Source: Rutpela maculata (lineage: Eukaryota; Arthropoda; Insecta; Coleoptera; Cerambycidae). Taken from it: a stretch of DNA of 64,000 nt. Location: the NCBI GenBank assembly GCA_936432065.2, contig OW386287.2, forward strand, positions 496,001-560,000. Reading direction: 5' to 3'. A program made the translations under genes and the position numbers. Within the stretch, counting starts at the first letter, position 1. Each line of letters starts with the position of its first letter. The notes beneath the pieces were generated by a model. It saw only the letters and a list, made by a program, of their open reading frames with translations, searched no databases and was not told the DNA's origin. Below are positions 34,510 to 46,616 of this stretch, piece by piece.

Positions 34510-35252
34510 GTATGGAGTTTCATTTATATATATATATATCGACACTATTTGTAACTCGAACCGAGACAAAAGTTGCTCGCAATTTATTTCTTTCCGGAAA
34601 GTTTTCTTCGGACTTTCTATATCTGACGATACGTTGGCGTAATATGGACACTTTTTTGTTAAAATCGCGTAGGTATGTTAAAATACATGGAGAAGTGATT
34701 TGAACGAATGAGGAGTATAATATTGTGTTTTTTGAGTGTTAATAGCTCCTATATGTTTATTCACCCTACTAGATGTGTGGTCTGTTCTCGCTCAAAGCGC
34801 CAGCACCCGGTTTCGCTGATAAATGTAATTTTTAATGGGTTAATTTTACAAGGAATCGAGGTTAATTATAGCTTTTTGAAAAGGGGAGATTTTGCTTTAA
34901 AAGATGGTACCATTTTTAGATTGTTTTGAACTTTTATTTTATTTAAAATTGCAATTAAAAATTCAAATACCTCTCCGTCAGCTTGTCTATACGTAGTGCA
35001 TATGTACGGAAACAGGTCGGTAATAGATTTATTTGTGTTTTTTTTATTTTTGCGATACGATTACTAGGACCGGAGATAATAAGGAAAATAGCAAAAAATT
35101 ATTAAAATTTTACAAGAAGCAAAGGACCGTACCCATTTAATCTAGAACTGCTCATAGCACTCGTTATTATACCTGCAACAAAAACAAAAAAAAATTGCTA
35201 CAGCCAGAGAATTCCTTATTGATCTATTTTGATGCTTAATTTGGCTCCATTA

Positions 35253-36990
35253 TACAGGGTGTTTCATAATTTACTGATCCTAAAGGGCGATAATCCTTGG
35301 ATGATTTTAAGAAAAATTCTCTATATGAACATAGGTTTATGAATATAGGTCCGCAACCGCTTTATTTCTGAGATACAGGGTGTTGAAATTTAACAAAAAA
35401 ATCAGTTTTTCCCCAATATCTAAAATGGTTTTTTTTTCAATTTTACTACATGCAAAGTACGCATAAAAATACATTTTTTCCAGGATAAATGTTTTTTACA
35501 TTTTCATCAGTGGCGTCCCTGTCAACATGCCCTTCAATATTTTTAATAAAATAAATGATACGCCACTTTTTTTTTAAAATAAATATTATTTTCATATTTC
35601 CGGTTTATCTCGTCATAAAAATGGTCCCTTGACTTTTTTCGTCCGGCGGACGGTTTTCGATTTAAAAAATAAAATGCGTTCATTTGCTTGTCCCTATGCG
35701 ATTATTTCTCTTAGTCTCAATTACATAATTTGTGCTAACCAAAGCATCTAGGCAAAATTTTTATAATTTTATTAGTAACTATTATTTAATTTTACTAATG
35801 AGTACGCATAAAAAGAAACTTTTTTAATTTAAAAAAATTATAACTATTTTGAACAAAAAATATCAATATTAAATTAATTGTTCAAAATGTCCGCCTCCTG
35901 CAAGTATGCACGCTTCAGCCCCCCTTCTCATCGACTCGCGTACTCTTTGGAAAATTCCTTGAGTATTCCTTATAGCTTCACAGGAAACTATTATGCGGTT
36001 TCGCAATTCTTCCTCAGTTTGAATTGGCTGACTGTAAACCAAGGTCTTGAGATGTCCCCAAAGAAAGAAATCCAGACTGTTTAAGTCTGGGGATTTAGCT
36101 GGCCATGACTGTTCCCCCACGACCTATCCAGCGATTATTAAAGTTTTGGTTTAAATACTCGCGAGCCAGAGCACTAAAATGGTCAGGTGCACCGTCGTGC
36201 ATAAATCACATGCGATTTCGAATTAAAATAGGAACATCTTCCAACAGAATTGGCAAATTATCATCAAGAAACCGACGATAATAATTTCCATTTAATCTGC
36301 CTGGTAGAAAAAAAGGACCAATTAGGTAATCTCCAATACTTCCAGCCCACACGTTTAATGAGAATTACACCTGGTGATGAGATTCCACGATTGCATGCGG
36401 ATTTTTCTCGGTCCAAAAATGATTGTTATGAAAATTTTTGATACTGTTTCTCGTCCGTGAATAAAATTTCCGTGTGAAATAAAGGATTTTGGGTAACTTT
36501 TTAAAGAAACCATTGGCAGAAATTCACTCGTAATGGAGTAAGTAGAGGAAGTAGAGTCTGAACCCGTTGAATGTGATAAGAATATAATAAATAATCATGT
36601 GGAATTCTCCATACTAGAACGGGCGATATTTAAATTATTGGCAACTTTCCTCGTACTTATGTCGGGATTTTCCCTCAACTGAATTTAAAACAGCTACCTC
36701 AATTGCTGAAGCTCTTGCAGTCCGAGGTGCTTCTTTTAAGTGATTATTTGGCTCAAAACTTCCTGTTTCACATAACCTTCTGTGGGTGCTTGAAATCGTC
36801 CGAGCATCAGGAACAATTCTATTTGGGAAGCGCTCTTGATACAGTCGCCTGGCTTCGTACGCGTTCCCGTCAGCAAGCCCATAAAAATTTACCATGTTTT
36901 TGATTAATAAACAAGTTTTATAACTGAAATAATGTCACAAGACACGTATTTGACAAAGAGGTGCCAAAATTGTTTACGTTCATAAAATAA
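35253..36990 (-). mobile_element. Mariner/Tc1-superfamily element, decayed
   Basis: The 3' end reads TATACAGGGTGTTTCATAAT at 35251, with the TACAGGGTGTTT tip usual for this group. The other end is not identifiable. The element carries a broken transposase on the - strand (separate entry). A 440-bp non-coding part of the same family occurs inverted at 42245-42681. Confidence 0.7.
35869..36895 (-). pseudogene. Mariner/Tc1-like transposase pseudogene
   Basis: The N-terminal segment (36895-36635) starts MVNFYGLADGNAYEARRLYQ, contains ERFPNR and RRLCETGSF, and is a helix-turn-helix region of an insect family. The middle (about 36480-36130) is split over several frames with stops but still shows FTDE, LNVWAGSIGDYLIGPFFLPG and HDGAPDHF. 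The C-terminal segment (36120-35869) reads SPDLNSLDFFLWGHLKTLVY and ends GGHFEQLI. The catalytic DDE-type acidic residues are recognisable, the last two about 35 codons apart. Frameshifts and stops make it inactive. Confidence 0.8.
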
Positions 36991-37577
36991 GGAAATGTGT
37001 TCTTAGCATACTAAATGTTTCTAGCCTACAAGATAATTATTTTACTCTTTAAGATCGCCGGAGCGCATCACCAACCTTACAAATTTGAACAGATGGAACT
37101 ACGTGTACCATTTGGCAATATTACATCGCGGATATCAACCAATAATTTCAGTGCAAATAGCAGTAGCAGCATTTTGTAATTCCTCTTCCAGGAGATAGGT
37201 GGAGGCCGCAAAAACCAAACAAACGAAAATGGTAGTGACCTTGAATCAACAATGGGAAGCATGCAATCTAATTTGAACCGTTTCAAGATAGAGTAATAGT
37301 AGTTATGTATTATATTATCCGTCTCTGGACTTATAGTACAGTAACTAGAGGTTTTAACTTCGGAAGAATGTCATATTGAACGGATTTCGTCCATTTTTGG
37401 CAGTATAATAGTAAAAGTTTCTATATTGTGCAGGGGCTTGTTAATTTATAGGGGGTGGATGCCACCCCCTCTCAGGGAGTGGCACTTAAAAAATATATAT
37501 GTTTATTGGAGCTGAAATAGAATCAAATTTTAAGAAGAAAAGGTTCTATGCAATTTTTCACATAAATTGATAGTTTT

Positions 37578-38232
37578 ACTTCCACGTCCAGTGGAAGTAT
37601 AGTAACGACAAAAAATTTTTTAAAAATTTTTATTGTCCAAATAGGCTTAAAATGTCATGAAACGTCGAGATTTTAAGTTTGAGCGAAAAAAAATTTCTAT
37701 CTGTCTGTCGGTCTGTCTGTAACTTTTTTTTGTGCGCACGTTTACTCTGGAACCGTTTAAGATATTGACTTGAAATTTGGTACACATATGTCCTTCAACG
37801 AGATCTAGAACCAAATTATATTTTTATCTTGTTCCGTCGAAGAGTTGGGGGGTAAATTGCGGTAAATTTGTGGTAAATATAGATCAATCAAGCAGGTAAG
37901 AGTCCATAAAATTGGTATTTAGTATATACAAGAGAAGCTAAGGTCTCAAAAAAATGTTTGGCATTAGCCACCCTCATCCTTTTATTAAAGGGGATGAAAA
38001 AAAATTGTGATTTAGTGTACAGGAACCAGAAACCTCAAAATATTTTTTACTTCATCCACCCCCCACCCCACTACCGATGTGGGGTATCGTTTTATGGTTT
38101 TTTGGGGTAGAGGATTTCAAATATTCTATTATTAAAGTTCCATAAACAATTATTTTCACATACAGTTTTTTTCGTTGTGAGTGACTTGGATAGAGAATCT
38201 GGAAGTGGAAGTAGTGATTCCTTGGGCAGCGG
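37578..38232 (-). mobile_element. Helentron/DINE-1-like non-autonomous element, copy A
   Basis: It is inserted within a T run of the foldback arm (GATAGTTTT | element | TTTTTAAG). In sense orientation it starts CCGCTGCCCAAGGAATCACT and carries sub-terminal ACTTCCAC. It has an internal GTCTGTCTGTCGGTCTGTC-type microsatellite (about 37698). It ends with a stem ACTTCCACTGGACGTGGAAG. Sub-terminal inverted repeats, a GTCY core, a 3' hairpin and T-rich insertion sites are hallmarks of Helentron-associated elements. Confidence 0.6.
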
Positions 38233-39291
38233 TTTTTAAGTTATAACGACTTCAAAATTGCGATTTTAGCTTAAAAAAAAAGGTATTTCCAAACGGCTTT
38301 CGTCAAATATCTCGAAAAGTATTACTTTATCGAAAAAATGATAGACCAATTACAGAAAGTACAAACTGGAATTTAATTATATTTTTTGTTTATTGATGTA
38401 GGATTAATAGTTTCGGAGATATTTAAGTTTATATTTGGCATCCAAGTGTTTCAAAATTACCTTTAAAGTTTAAAATGCATTTTTTTTCTAAAGCAAGTTC
38501 TTTAAATGAGCAAAAAAATTTGAGCATCTAGATAATGCTACATCTTAACGAAAAACTGTATTTGAGATAATTTTTTTAAATTATTGGCTAATTAAAGTAA
38601 TAAAATGGCGACCATTTTATATAAAAAAATATAAATACGCATATTTTTCCGTCATAACTTTTTTATTTCTAATGCTACAGGAACGAATAAAAAATAATTT
38701 GAAAGCACAACTAATTGTCTTTAATTTCATTTCTTAGCTTGCGTGACATAGATGTCACAATTTCTGAGATATTTAACATTTAAACTGCATTTTTCGTCTT
38801 ACAAACGTTGGGACGCCATTTTTAAACTTTCATATCTTCGAAACTATTAAATCTATGTAAATAAATAAACAAGCGAAATTCATTATCAGTTTATGAGCTT
38901 TATTTTTGGTCTCTACCCATTTTTCAATAAAACTAATATTTGGAAAAGGAAAAAAAAATTACGTTTTATCGAAAATATAGTTTAAACTGTATATTTTTTA
39001 TAAGCAAGTGCTGTATACAAACCAACAAAATTGAGCATCTACGTCATGCTATATATTAACGAGAAACAGTGTTTGAAATTCCTTTTTTTTTAATTACTGG
39101 CTAATTACAGTAACAAAATGGCGACGTTGTTATTAAAAAAATGTGTAGACGCACATTGCTTCGGCCATAACTTCTTTGTTTCTTATGCTACAGAAACAAA
39201 TAAAAAAATAGTTGAAAGCATAATTAATAACCTATTATTCTACCTATTAGCATCCTTGACGTAGGTGTCACAGTTTCTGAGATATTTAACT

Positions 39292-40011
39292 CCCAGGCAG
39301 CAAGGTGCCGTCATTATGACGTCGTTTTTTCGGCATTAATTACGTCAATTTCACCTTCAGCATGACGTAAAAATGACGTGAAAAGACGGCACAATGTCAC
39401 AGCCCAATGACGTCATATATATGACGCCAATATGACGTATTGGTAATCAGTGAATTTTGCGAAAAGGGATGCAAACCTCTCATTATAATATTTTTCCACA
39501 ATTATTAATAAAGTTTTTGACGAAAAAAAAAACCGGAATGTGCAGGGATCGAACCGCGGACCTAACCTAACACTTAACTCACTGAACCATTGAACATCTT
39601 TATTTAAATATGTTTAAAAGCTGTATACCCAGTTAGAAATAGTAAAACAATTATTATTACTATGTGGCAAAAATTGAACTAGTCACTAAATACTTCTATT
39701 TATTTTTATTTTATAATGATTTATTTCACGTCATTTTAATGACGTCAAAATAATGACCTAAAAAAACGTGTATTTGACGTCTTCATGATGACGTCAGAAG
39801 TACGTATTAAATATCACGTCTCTGGTACGTCATTTATTAATGACGTCAAAATAATGACCTAAAAGAAACTTGTATTTGACGTCTTCATGATGACGTCAGA
39901 AGTACGTTATAAATATCACGTCTCTTGTACGTCATTTATTGGGACAATGACGTCGGCGACGAAAAATTCACCTTTAAAAGACGTCATAATGACGTCACCT
40001 TGCTACCTGGG
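39292..40011. mobile_element. 720-bp TIR element packed with TGACGTCA (CRE-like) sites
   Basis: The tips CCCAGGCAGCAAGGTGCCGT and (inverted) CCCAGGTAGCAAGGTGACGT extend through CATTATGACGTC, about 32 bp of terminal inverted repeat. Eleven GACGTC hexamers occur, six of them as the full octamer TGACGTCA. Positions 39727-39935 are two tandem units of about 103 bp. The centre holds a tRNA-like promoter unit (separate entry). It is inserted inside the satellite array of the larger foldback element. Confidence 0.75.
39533..39600 (-). repeat. tRNA-like sequence with A and B boxes inside the CRE-rich element
   Basis: On the - strand it reads CAATGGTTCAGTGAGTTAAG (A-box-like), then GGTCCGCGGTTCGATCCCTG (B-box). 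The spacing suits a RNA polymerase III promoter. It resembles tRNA-derived SINE heads more than a true tRNA gene, since a cloverleaf with acceptor stem is not evident. Confidence 0.5.
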
Positions 40012-41906
40012 CTCTGTAATATTTTTTCGATAAAGTAATACTTTTCGAGATACTTGACGAAAGCCGTTTGGAAATACCTTTTTTTTTAAACTAAAATCGC
40101 AATTTTGAAGTCGTTATAACTTAAAAAACTATCAATTTATGTGAAAAATTGCATAGAACCTTTTCTTCTTAAAATTTGATTCTACTTCCAATAAATATAT
40201 ATATTTTTTAAGTGCCACCGAGTGAGAATACCCCAATACAATAACAAAATTGTGACATTTTATAAAAAAAAAAATGTGAATAGGCACATTGTTTCGGCCA
40301 TAATTTCTTTATGTTTATGATACAGAAACAAACAAAAAATCATTGCAAAGGTTGATTAATTATTTTTTATTCTGTTCCTTGGAAATTTTTATGGAAGTTT
40401 CATAGTTTCTAAGATATTCAACATTTAAACTAAATACTTCATCCAATAATCTTTCCGATACCATCTATAAACTAAAAAATCTCCGGAACGATTAATTCTA
40501 CGTAAATATTAAATAAATACAAATTAATTTTCAGTTTATGGGCTTTATTTTTGATGTCTATCATTTTTTCGCTTAAACCAATATTTATTGAGAAAAAATA
40601 CGTTTTCTGGAAAGTCCGTTTATAGTTTATAATACAATTTTTATTTGAAGAAAATGCTGTAAACGGACGAAAAAACAGTATATGATAATATATTTTTTTA
40701 ATTACTGACTAAGTACTTACATTTAAAAAATGGCGACGTTTTTATTAAAAAAAAATGTAAGGAAGCTAATTGTTTCTGTCATAACTTCTTTGTTTTTTAT
40801 GGTAAGTATAGAAATAGTCAAGAAATCATTTGAAAGCCTAATCGTTAGTATTTAATTACGGTTGTTAGCATTTTTGATGTAAGTGCTATATTCTGAGATA
40901 AATTTTTAATCAAATACTTCATTTTATAGGACGCCATCTTTATACTTCTATATTTCCGAAACCATTAATTTTACAGAAATTAGAACGATATTCATCTCCA
41001 ATTTAGTAGCCTTCATATTTGTCTATGGCATGTTTTGGCTCAAAATGTAATACCTTGCGAATTATTTGACGAAAATCGTGTTGCAATACCTCTTTTTTTA
41101 AGTAAATGTCCCAATTTTCAAGTCGTTATAAACTTAAAGACTATCAATTTAAATAAGAAGTCCCATAGAACTTTTTCTTCTCAAAATTTGATTGTCTTTC
41201 AGCTCCAAATGGGGATGGCATCTCCCCCATAAATTAGCAAGCCTCCGCAAAATATAGAAACTTTTCTTTTGATGCATTTAATCAAATATAATTCAGGAAA
41301 AAAGTGAAAAATTTTTATTTTTAGAAAAGAACAACCAAATTTGATATCTTCACATTATAAGCAACTTCTTTAAATAACATGTTTCGGTTGTTTACTCTTG
41401 AGGTAATTTCAATAAAATATATATTTTTCGACCTAAGCGCCAGGACTACCACACATTTCTGCAGTCCTTTTTTCGTTTGAGAACAGGCACGAACTTTTAT
41501 CAAAAATAAAATTTTTCAAAAAGTCAATAACAATAGTCATATGGTGCAGACTTTTTGACGGACACTGTATAAAATGCGCAAATTCATAGTTTTATAATTT
41601 TGTAATTTTTACATATTATGTGAATGGGATATAAAGACGATGAACAAAAAGACGCGTTTTCATTGCCTAGAGAGTTCGTCGCGGTATCCTAATATACTAT
41701 ATAAGAGTATGAATTACATAAAAAAAGTGACCTTCATAACGTATTGACAACATCGTGAAACGAAGCGATTTAATTGTAATTGTAGTCAGGCGCCACCTGC
41801 CAGCCAAGTGCTAAACTTCATTTATGACTTTTACATTATTTGTCTTACAAACCAACGCTTGCTTTATTGGCAATTTGTCTTATTTATTTTCAATGAATTG
41901 GTTCTA

Positions 41907-42195
41907 GTAGTTCGAGGATTTTTCAAAAACTACTGAATAAAAAATTGAAATTTAAATATCGATATGTTTCATATACTATAGCAGATGAGCTCAGACTAAT
42001 ATCAATAAGATAATATCTTTTTTATTATTTTAAAATTAGGTTCAAAGTTAGAGGATGTTTAAGAGCTTGACAAGAAAAAAATATTACTTTTCGTGAATTT
42101 GCAATAGTCCAGTACCATTCTATCGAGTTTTTTCTCAAAGCCTGTGAAATTTCTTTTTAATCAGTTCAGGGATTTAGAAGAAATCCTCGAACTAC
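41907..42195. repeat. 289-bp MITE with GTAGTTCGAGGATTT ends
   Basis: GTAGTTCGAGGATTTTTC at 41907 is inverted as GAAATCCTCGAACTAC ending at 42195. The interior is AT-rich. No clear target duplication. Confidence 0.55.
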
Positions 42196-42244
42196 GAAGT
42201 CATGTTTTTAAGTAAATTTAACCTATAATTCCGGCGCCCTTAAC

Positions 42245-42681
42245 GGCTGAATTCGCATAGGGACAAGCAAATGAATGCATTTTATTTTTTAAATCGAAAA
42301 CCGTCCGCCGGACGAAAAAAATCAAGGGATCATTGTTATGACAAGATAAACCGCAAATATCAAAATAATATTTATTAATAAAAAGTGGCGTATCATTTTT
42401 TTTTATTAAAAATATTGCAGGGCATGTTAGCAGGGTCGCCACTGATGAAAATTTAAAAAACATTTATCCTGGAAAAAATGTATTTTTATGCGTACTTTGC
42501 ATGTACCAAAATTCAAAAAAAAAACCGTTTTTAGAGATATTGGGGAAAAACTGATTTTTTTTTTTGTTAAATTTCAACACCCTGTATCTCAGAAATAAAG
42601 CGGTTGCGGACCTATGTTCATATAAAGAATTTTTCTTAAAATCATCCAAGGATTATCGCCCTTTAGGATCAGCATTCAATT
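42245..42681 (+). mobile_element. Truncated copy of the 35.25-kb mariner-like element
   Basis: It matches the reverse complement of 35267-35706, including CCGTCCGCCGGACGAAAAAA, CACCCTGTATCTCAGAAATA and ATCCAAGGATTATCGCCCTT. It covers only the non-coding 3' part and has no transposase. The sequence to its right up to 43603 ends with a lone ACACCCTGTATA terminus. Confidence 0.7.
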
Positions 42682-42869
42682 AGGTGTTTTCACGGTATGC
42701 AAATTTGCTTTTTTTGACATTATTAAAATGAAGTACTCCATACATTAAAATACTTATCATTCTTTCATCTATCAATTTAAAATTTCAACAATTAAATATC
42801 AAAACTGAATAACTGAACGGGTATTATACAAAACGGGCTGTGACGTCATCGGTTGCATTAACATAACCT

Positions 42870-43215
42870 CAACTTTTAGGTTTTTTAAGTTTATTGTCAT
42901 TTTTAATGATTATATCCGCACTTCTCATTTGAAACCAGTATGACTCCAAGCAAACATTTAAAAATTGAGGCATACGATGTCTCAATATTGTTGTGTAAAA
43001 ATGGGCTGCTAATTACAGGTTGGATTTCCAACCTACAAAAATCGCCTTATTTTATTGGGAGAAGATATTTAAAACTTTATGAACATTACATTGAACAAGA
43101 TTTTAGTTGAAAATACGAGAATCAAGCGCAAATTTTCATAATAGTGACATATTATTCGGAAACTTTTAAAAGATATGTATTTTTGAGGTTAGGTGTTTAT
43201 GACCGATGACGTCGA
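42870..43215 (+). repeat. Dispersed repeat, copy 2 (pairs with 25430-25790)
   Basis: It is in the same orientation and has the same landmark blocks as the copy at 25.4 kb (GGTTGGATTTCCAACCTACA, AACATTTAAAAATTGAGGC). It lies between a mariner-type fragment and a lone CACCCTGTATAT end. Confidence 0.6.
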
Positions 43216-43739
43216 CAATATAGCTTAGTGTTTTGGGCGGTAAAGTTTTAATTCAAATTTAAAAATACTTTTTCTTTATATAATGTGTATGATCATAAAT
43301 AAATCTTATTAACTATTTCACTCACAGACAGTCTAGATATTGTGAGTTATTTTGTTTATTTGAGTTTATTTGACATAAATTATATAAATTATATTTGTTA
43401 TTTTTCTATTATATTTTTTATTATAAATACTCTACATATATACTATGTAATTATGAATTATTCTGCAAATAAACATATATTATTATTATATTACTAAACT
43501 GGTTGTGGAAAGTCAAATGTTTTTAGATATAATTAAGTATCACCTTCACAGTCAATGAGATTTTAAAATTTGTGAAAACACCGAATTAGGAAACACCCTG
43601 TATATATAACTATCAGGAGACTACTGACAATTGCCAACAATTTTTTTCAATGAATGCTTTTCGACTGTCTTTCTGAGCCCCAACTAGCAAACCCGTGATG
43701 CCAAAGCAAATAGCTGCATAAAAAATGTACTCCAGGTAC

Positions 43740-44140
43740 TTGCAGTAATTCAAAAGAGCGGGAAAATAGTTTCAGCTCGTCCAGCACGGCGAGTTGGAAT
43801 CAATACGCCGCGTCACGTCCGGTAGTCATGACGTCAGCCTTACCCCACGCGACCCGGGTTCCACACAATGGGCGTCCCACGCTTCCAGCCCGGGCCTTCC
43901 GTCAATGGTTGTAAATTAACATCGAGAACAGAGAATTAACTGCCAGTTTTGCGAACAAGAACAACATCCAGATATTCTTGTAACTGCTAAACTGCGGCGG
44001 CAAGGTGTTTACTTTATTTTCGTCTGTAATTAAAAGAGCCCACCCCTAATTTACTTGATGTCGTTCCTAGTTATCAGAATCCGAACATGTGGGAGGACCG
44101 GCTAGGATGAGTCGCGCCTCATCCATTAACGGATTATTTC
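43740..44140. promoter_or_regulatory. CpG-rich island inside Rim intron 2
   Basis: The island of about 400 bp is much richer in G+C and CpG than its surroundings. It contains TCAGCTCGTCCAGCACGGCG, CATGACGTCAGCC and CACGCGACCCGGGTTCC, and shows no sign of transposon ends. It could be an intronic enhancer or an internal promoter for a shorter transcript. No exon with good splice sites was recognised. Confidence 0.35.
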
Positions 44141-44788
44141 GTTCGTTGTTTTTTATGTTTATGTAGTAAATTGAAAGTTACCAGGTTTTTAACTTTCGAC
44201 ATCTGAGATTTGTCTACGTTGAAGATCCATTAATAGTCCGGGAGCCAGATTTTTTCCATATCATTTCTAACCGTCTTTGGTTGTTGTTTTCATATAGGTA
44301 ATATTATTCAGTAGCGGTTCGTGAAATTCTGAAATGAAAAGGCAACCGTTGTAAGTAGGTTTATAATGCCCCGCAGGCGGAAATTTCAAGGACGTATTTG
44401 TCTGACAATATAAATTCCTGTAATACTACATCCACACGGAATTTTCTCCCAGAAGAAAGTAAACAAGACCAGCAAAATAATGTATTTCTTACCTGGTTAA
44501 CATTTGTTATACCAGTTTACATTGAATGCCTGATTTTTCTTTTCAGTAGAACATATTAGGAACGTTAAATTTGGTCGCCGTTTATCTAAACTTTTTACAA
44601 ATAATTTGTTATCGTAATTTAATGTACTGAAAGAAATTTTTAATGAAAACTTTTTGCTTAAATAGCAATCCTATTAAATTCGCCCATTTCTAATCACTTG
44701 TGCTGAAACAACCAATCAGAACAAAATTACACTGATAAGATCCCTTAGGGATCTTTTTACTTATGTCATCCAGTTTCACAGTTCAATA

Positions 44789-45074
44789 ACACAGGCAAAA
44801 AAAAAATTCTGCTACAAGGACTAAACCTATCATTCCTTGTGTATTTTTGTGCGCTGAATCCGAATTTTCAATTCAAAAAATTTTTTACCGCGTAGTTTTC
44901 GAGTAAATCCCGGTTTTTATCATCAAAATACGGTTTTTTGACAATTTTTGACATTTATTCGAAATCTACGTGGTAGAAAATTTTTTTAATTAAAAATTCG
45001 GATTCAGCACATAAAAATACACAAGGAATAATAGGTTTAGTCCTTGGAGCAGATTTTTTTTTGTAGACCTGTGT
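44789..45074. repeat. 286-bp foldback element
   Basis: The arms of about 110 bp begin ACACAGGCAAAAAAAAAATT on the left and, inverted, ACACAGGTCTACAAAAAAAA on the right. They continue through TCTGCTACAAGGACTAAACC and the GCTGAATCCGAATTTT tract. Confidence 0.75.
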
Positions 45075-45250
45075 AATTTAAAATTTATTTTTTGACAATG
45101 TCGATTTGGAACTGCAAATAATGATTTAATGGATATAATAATAGAGGAAAACACACCAAATAATACGTAATACATAATCTACATTTAATTTTATAAATTG
45201 CTCTTTTAATAATTGTGTTTTTAATAAATAGTTTTGAACAAATAAATAAA

Positions 45251-46438
45251 ATAAACTGCTGCACAATTGAAGTGGATATTGTCAAAATATGGGCCATATT
45301 TTGACTGCTATATTTTTGGAACGAGATGGTTAATCTTGATGTGTTTTTTTGTGACCGTTAGCAAAATTCGATAATCGGAAACAGATTTCTAAATTAGGAT
45401 TGTTTCTTTTATCTACAGGCTGATTAGCCAGTATCTAATAATCGAATGCAATAATTATTCAATTCTTTTAAAGTGAGATGAGCCATTCTTAAATTGTTTT
45501 TATCACGAAATACTCAAATAATTGTTGACAGAACTATCAAATTGAATTTTGTTAAATAACCAGTACTTCATTTATTGAAATTCAGCCTGCGCTGAAAATA
45601 TCAATTAATATTTTTAGGATGAGATGGCGTGCGCCATGTCCCAGTCATCTTCTCCGTCATAAAATCGGTCACCTGCAATAGGCTAAACAGCATGAATATT
45701 GGAATATCGCAGACTGGCGAAGATGTTTAGATTTTTAGATTTATCGTTTGTATCATGTTTTACTTTTGTCCTTTTCGTTTGTTGTTAATTCGTTAAATCA
45801 TTACATATTGCAAAATTTGTTTTTTATATCTTTTCTCACTACGCCTATAAGCCGAAGGAAGCTAAAAATATTTTAGAGCATGTAAACATTAACGGCAACT
45901 TCCACGAGTTCCAGTGGTGTCGCCAAAAAAAACACCCCTTTAGAAAATATTTGCGGTACGCCAATGGTTTAAAAAAGAGTGACCATTATTGTATTATTCA
46001 TACTCATGCCGATATATCACATCACACTGCCTTAGATTTTTAAGGTGATTCAGGTACCTTTCAAATGTGCAAATTATACAATTTTATTTGAAAAAAAATG
46101 TATCTCATTTAATAAGAGAGATAATTAAAAAAATCCAAAACCGTTTCGGACGCATTGTTCATAGATTATAATTAACATATTAAAAAAATTGCACAATATT
46201 TTTTAGGAATTTGGGAGAACGGTGACTTTTAGCAACAATGTAAGGATCTGGCCAATCACCCTGTAGATAAAAGAAACAATCGTAATTTAGAAATCTGTTT
46301 ACGATGGTTGATAATCAATGAATTTTGATAACGGTCACAAAAAACGATACCAAAATTAACCATCTCGTTCTAAAAATATAGCAGTCAAAATATGGCCCAT
46401 ATTTTGACAACATCCACTTCAATTGTGCAGCAGTTTAT
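45251..46438. mobile_element. 1.19-kb element with about 190-bp TIRs
   Basis: ATAAACTGCTGCACAATTGA and AGTGGATATTGTCAAAATAT at the left are inverted at the right end. The arms continue to the TCTACAGG motif near 45413 and 46263. No coding sequence in the interior was recognised. Confidence 0.7.
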
Positions 46439-46463
46439 ATTGCAAAAAATTTTCTATGCGAAT

Positions 46464-46600
46464 ACCCTTCGAACGTTGATAAATAGCTCATAATTTTATC
46501 ACAACTTCCTCAAGCACGTTGCTTTTAGGTAATATTACCAAGCAAGTGCTTTCGGAAACTGTGATAAAATTATTTCGTATTATCAACGTCCTTGGGATAT
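46464..46600. repeat. 137-bp hairpin
   Basis: ACGTTGATAA..CATAATTTTATCACA and its inverted copy enclose a short loop with AGGTAATATTACC. Confidence 0.55.
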
Positions 46601-46616
46601 TTATTATACACTCAAA

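Larger units (their letters stand above)
38460..41060. repeat. Satellite-like monomers of about 480 bp (interrupted array)
   Basis: Repeated blocks TTTGAGCATCTAGATAATGC, AAAATGGCGAC, CATAACTTCTTTGTTTCTTA and CACAGTTTCTGAGATATTTA recur about every 480-500 bp from 38460. They are broken by the CRE-rich element at 39292-40011. They are homologous to the array at 16440-17400. Confidence 0.6.
37413..41265. mobile_element. 3.85-kb composite foldback element carrying satellite monomers and two nested insertions
   Basis: The ends AAAAGTTTCTATATT at 37413 and the inverted AATATAGAAACTTTT at 41265 are followed by GGCTTGTTAATTTATAGGGG and GGTGGATGCC on both sides. The left arm pairs with two right-arm copies (40018-40235 and 41060-41262). 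The interior has the roughly 480-bp monomers also seen at 16.4-17.4 kb. Two other elements are nested: a Helentron-like one (37578-38232) and a CRE-rich one (39292-40011). Removing the first restores a continuous left arm that matches the right arm. Confidence 0.65.

Noticed and set aside
39533..39600. Functional tRNA gene on the - strand
   Set aside because: A and B boxes are present but no convincing acceptor stem pairing; it is embedded in a transposon.
43740..44140. Alternative Rim first exon
   Set aside because: CpG-rich, but no ATG followed by an open frame and donor in phase with exon 3 was recognised, and no homology to known RIM N-termini.
44312..44340. hAT MITE end (CAGTAGCGGTTCGTGAAAT)
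   Set aside because: It resembles the CAGTGGCGGCTCGTG tip, but no partner end or 8-bp duplication was found nearby.
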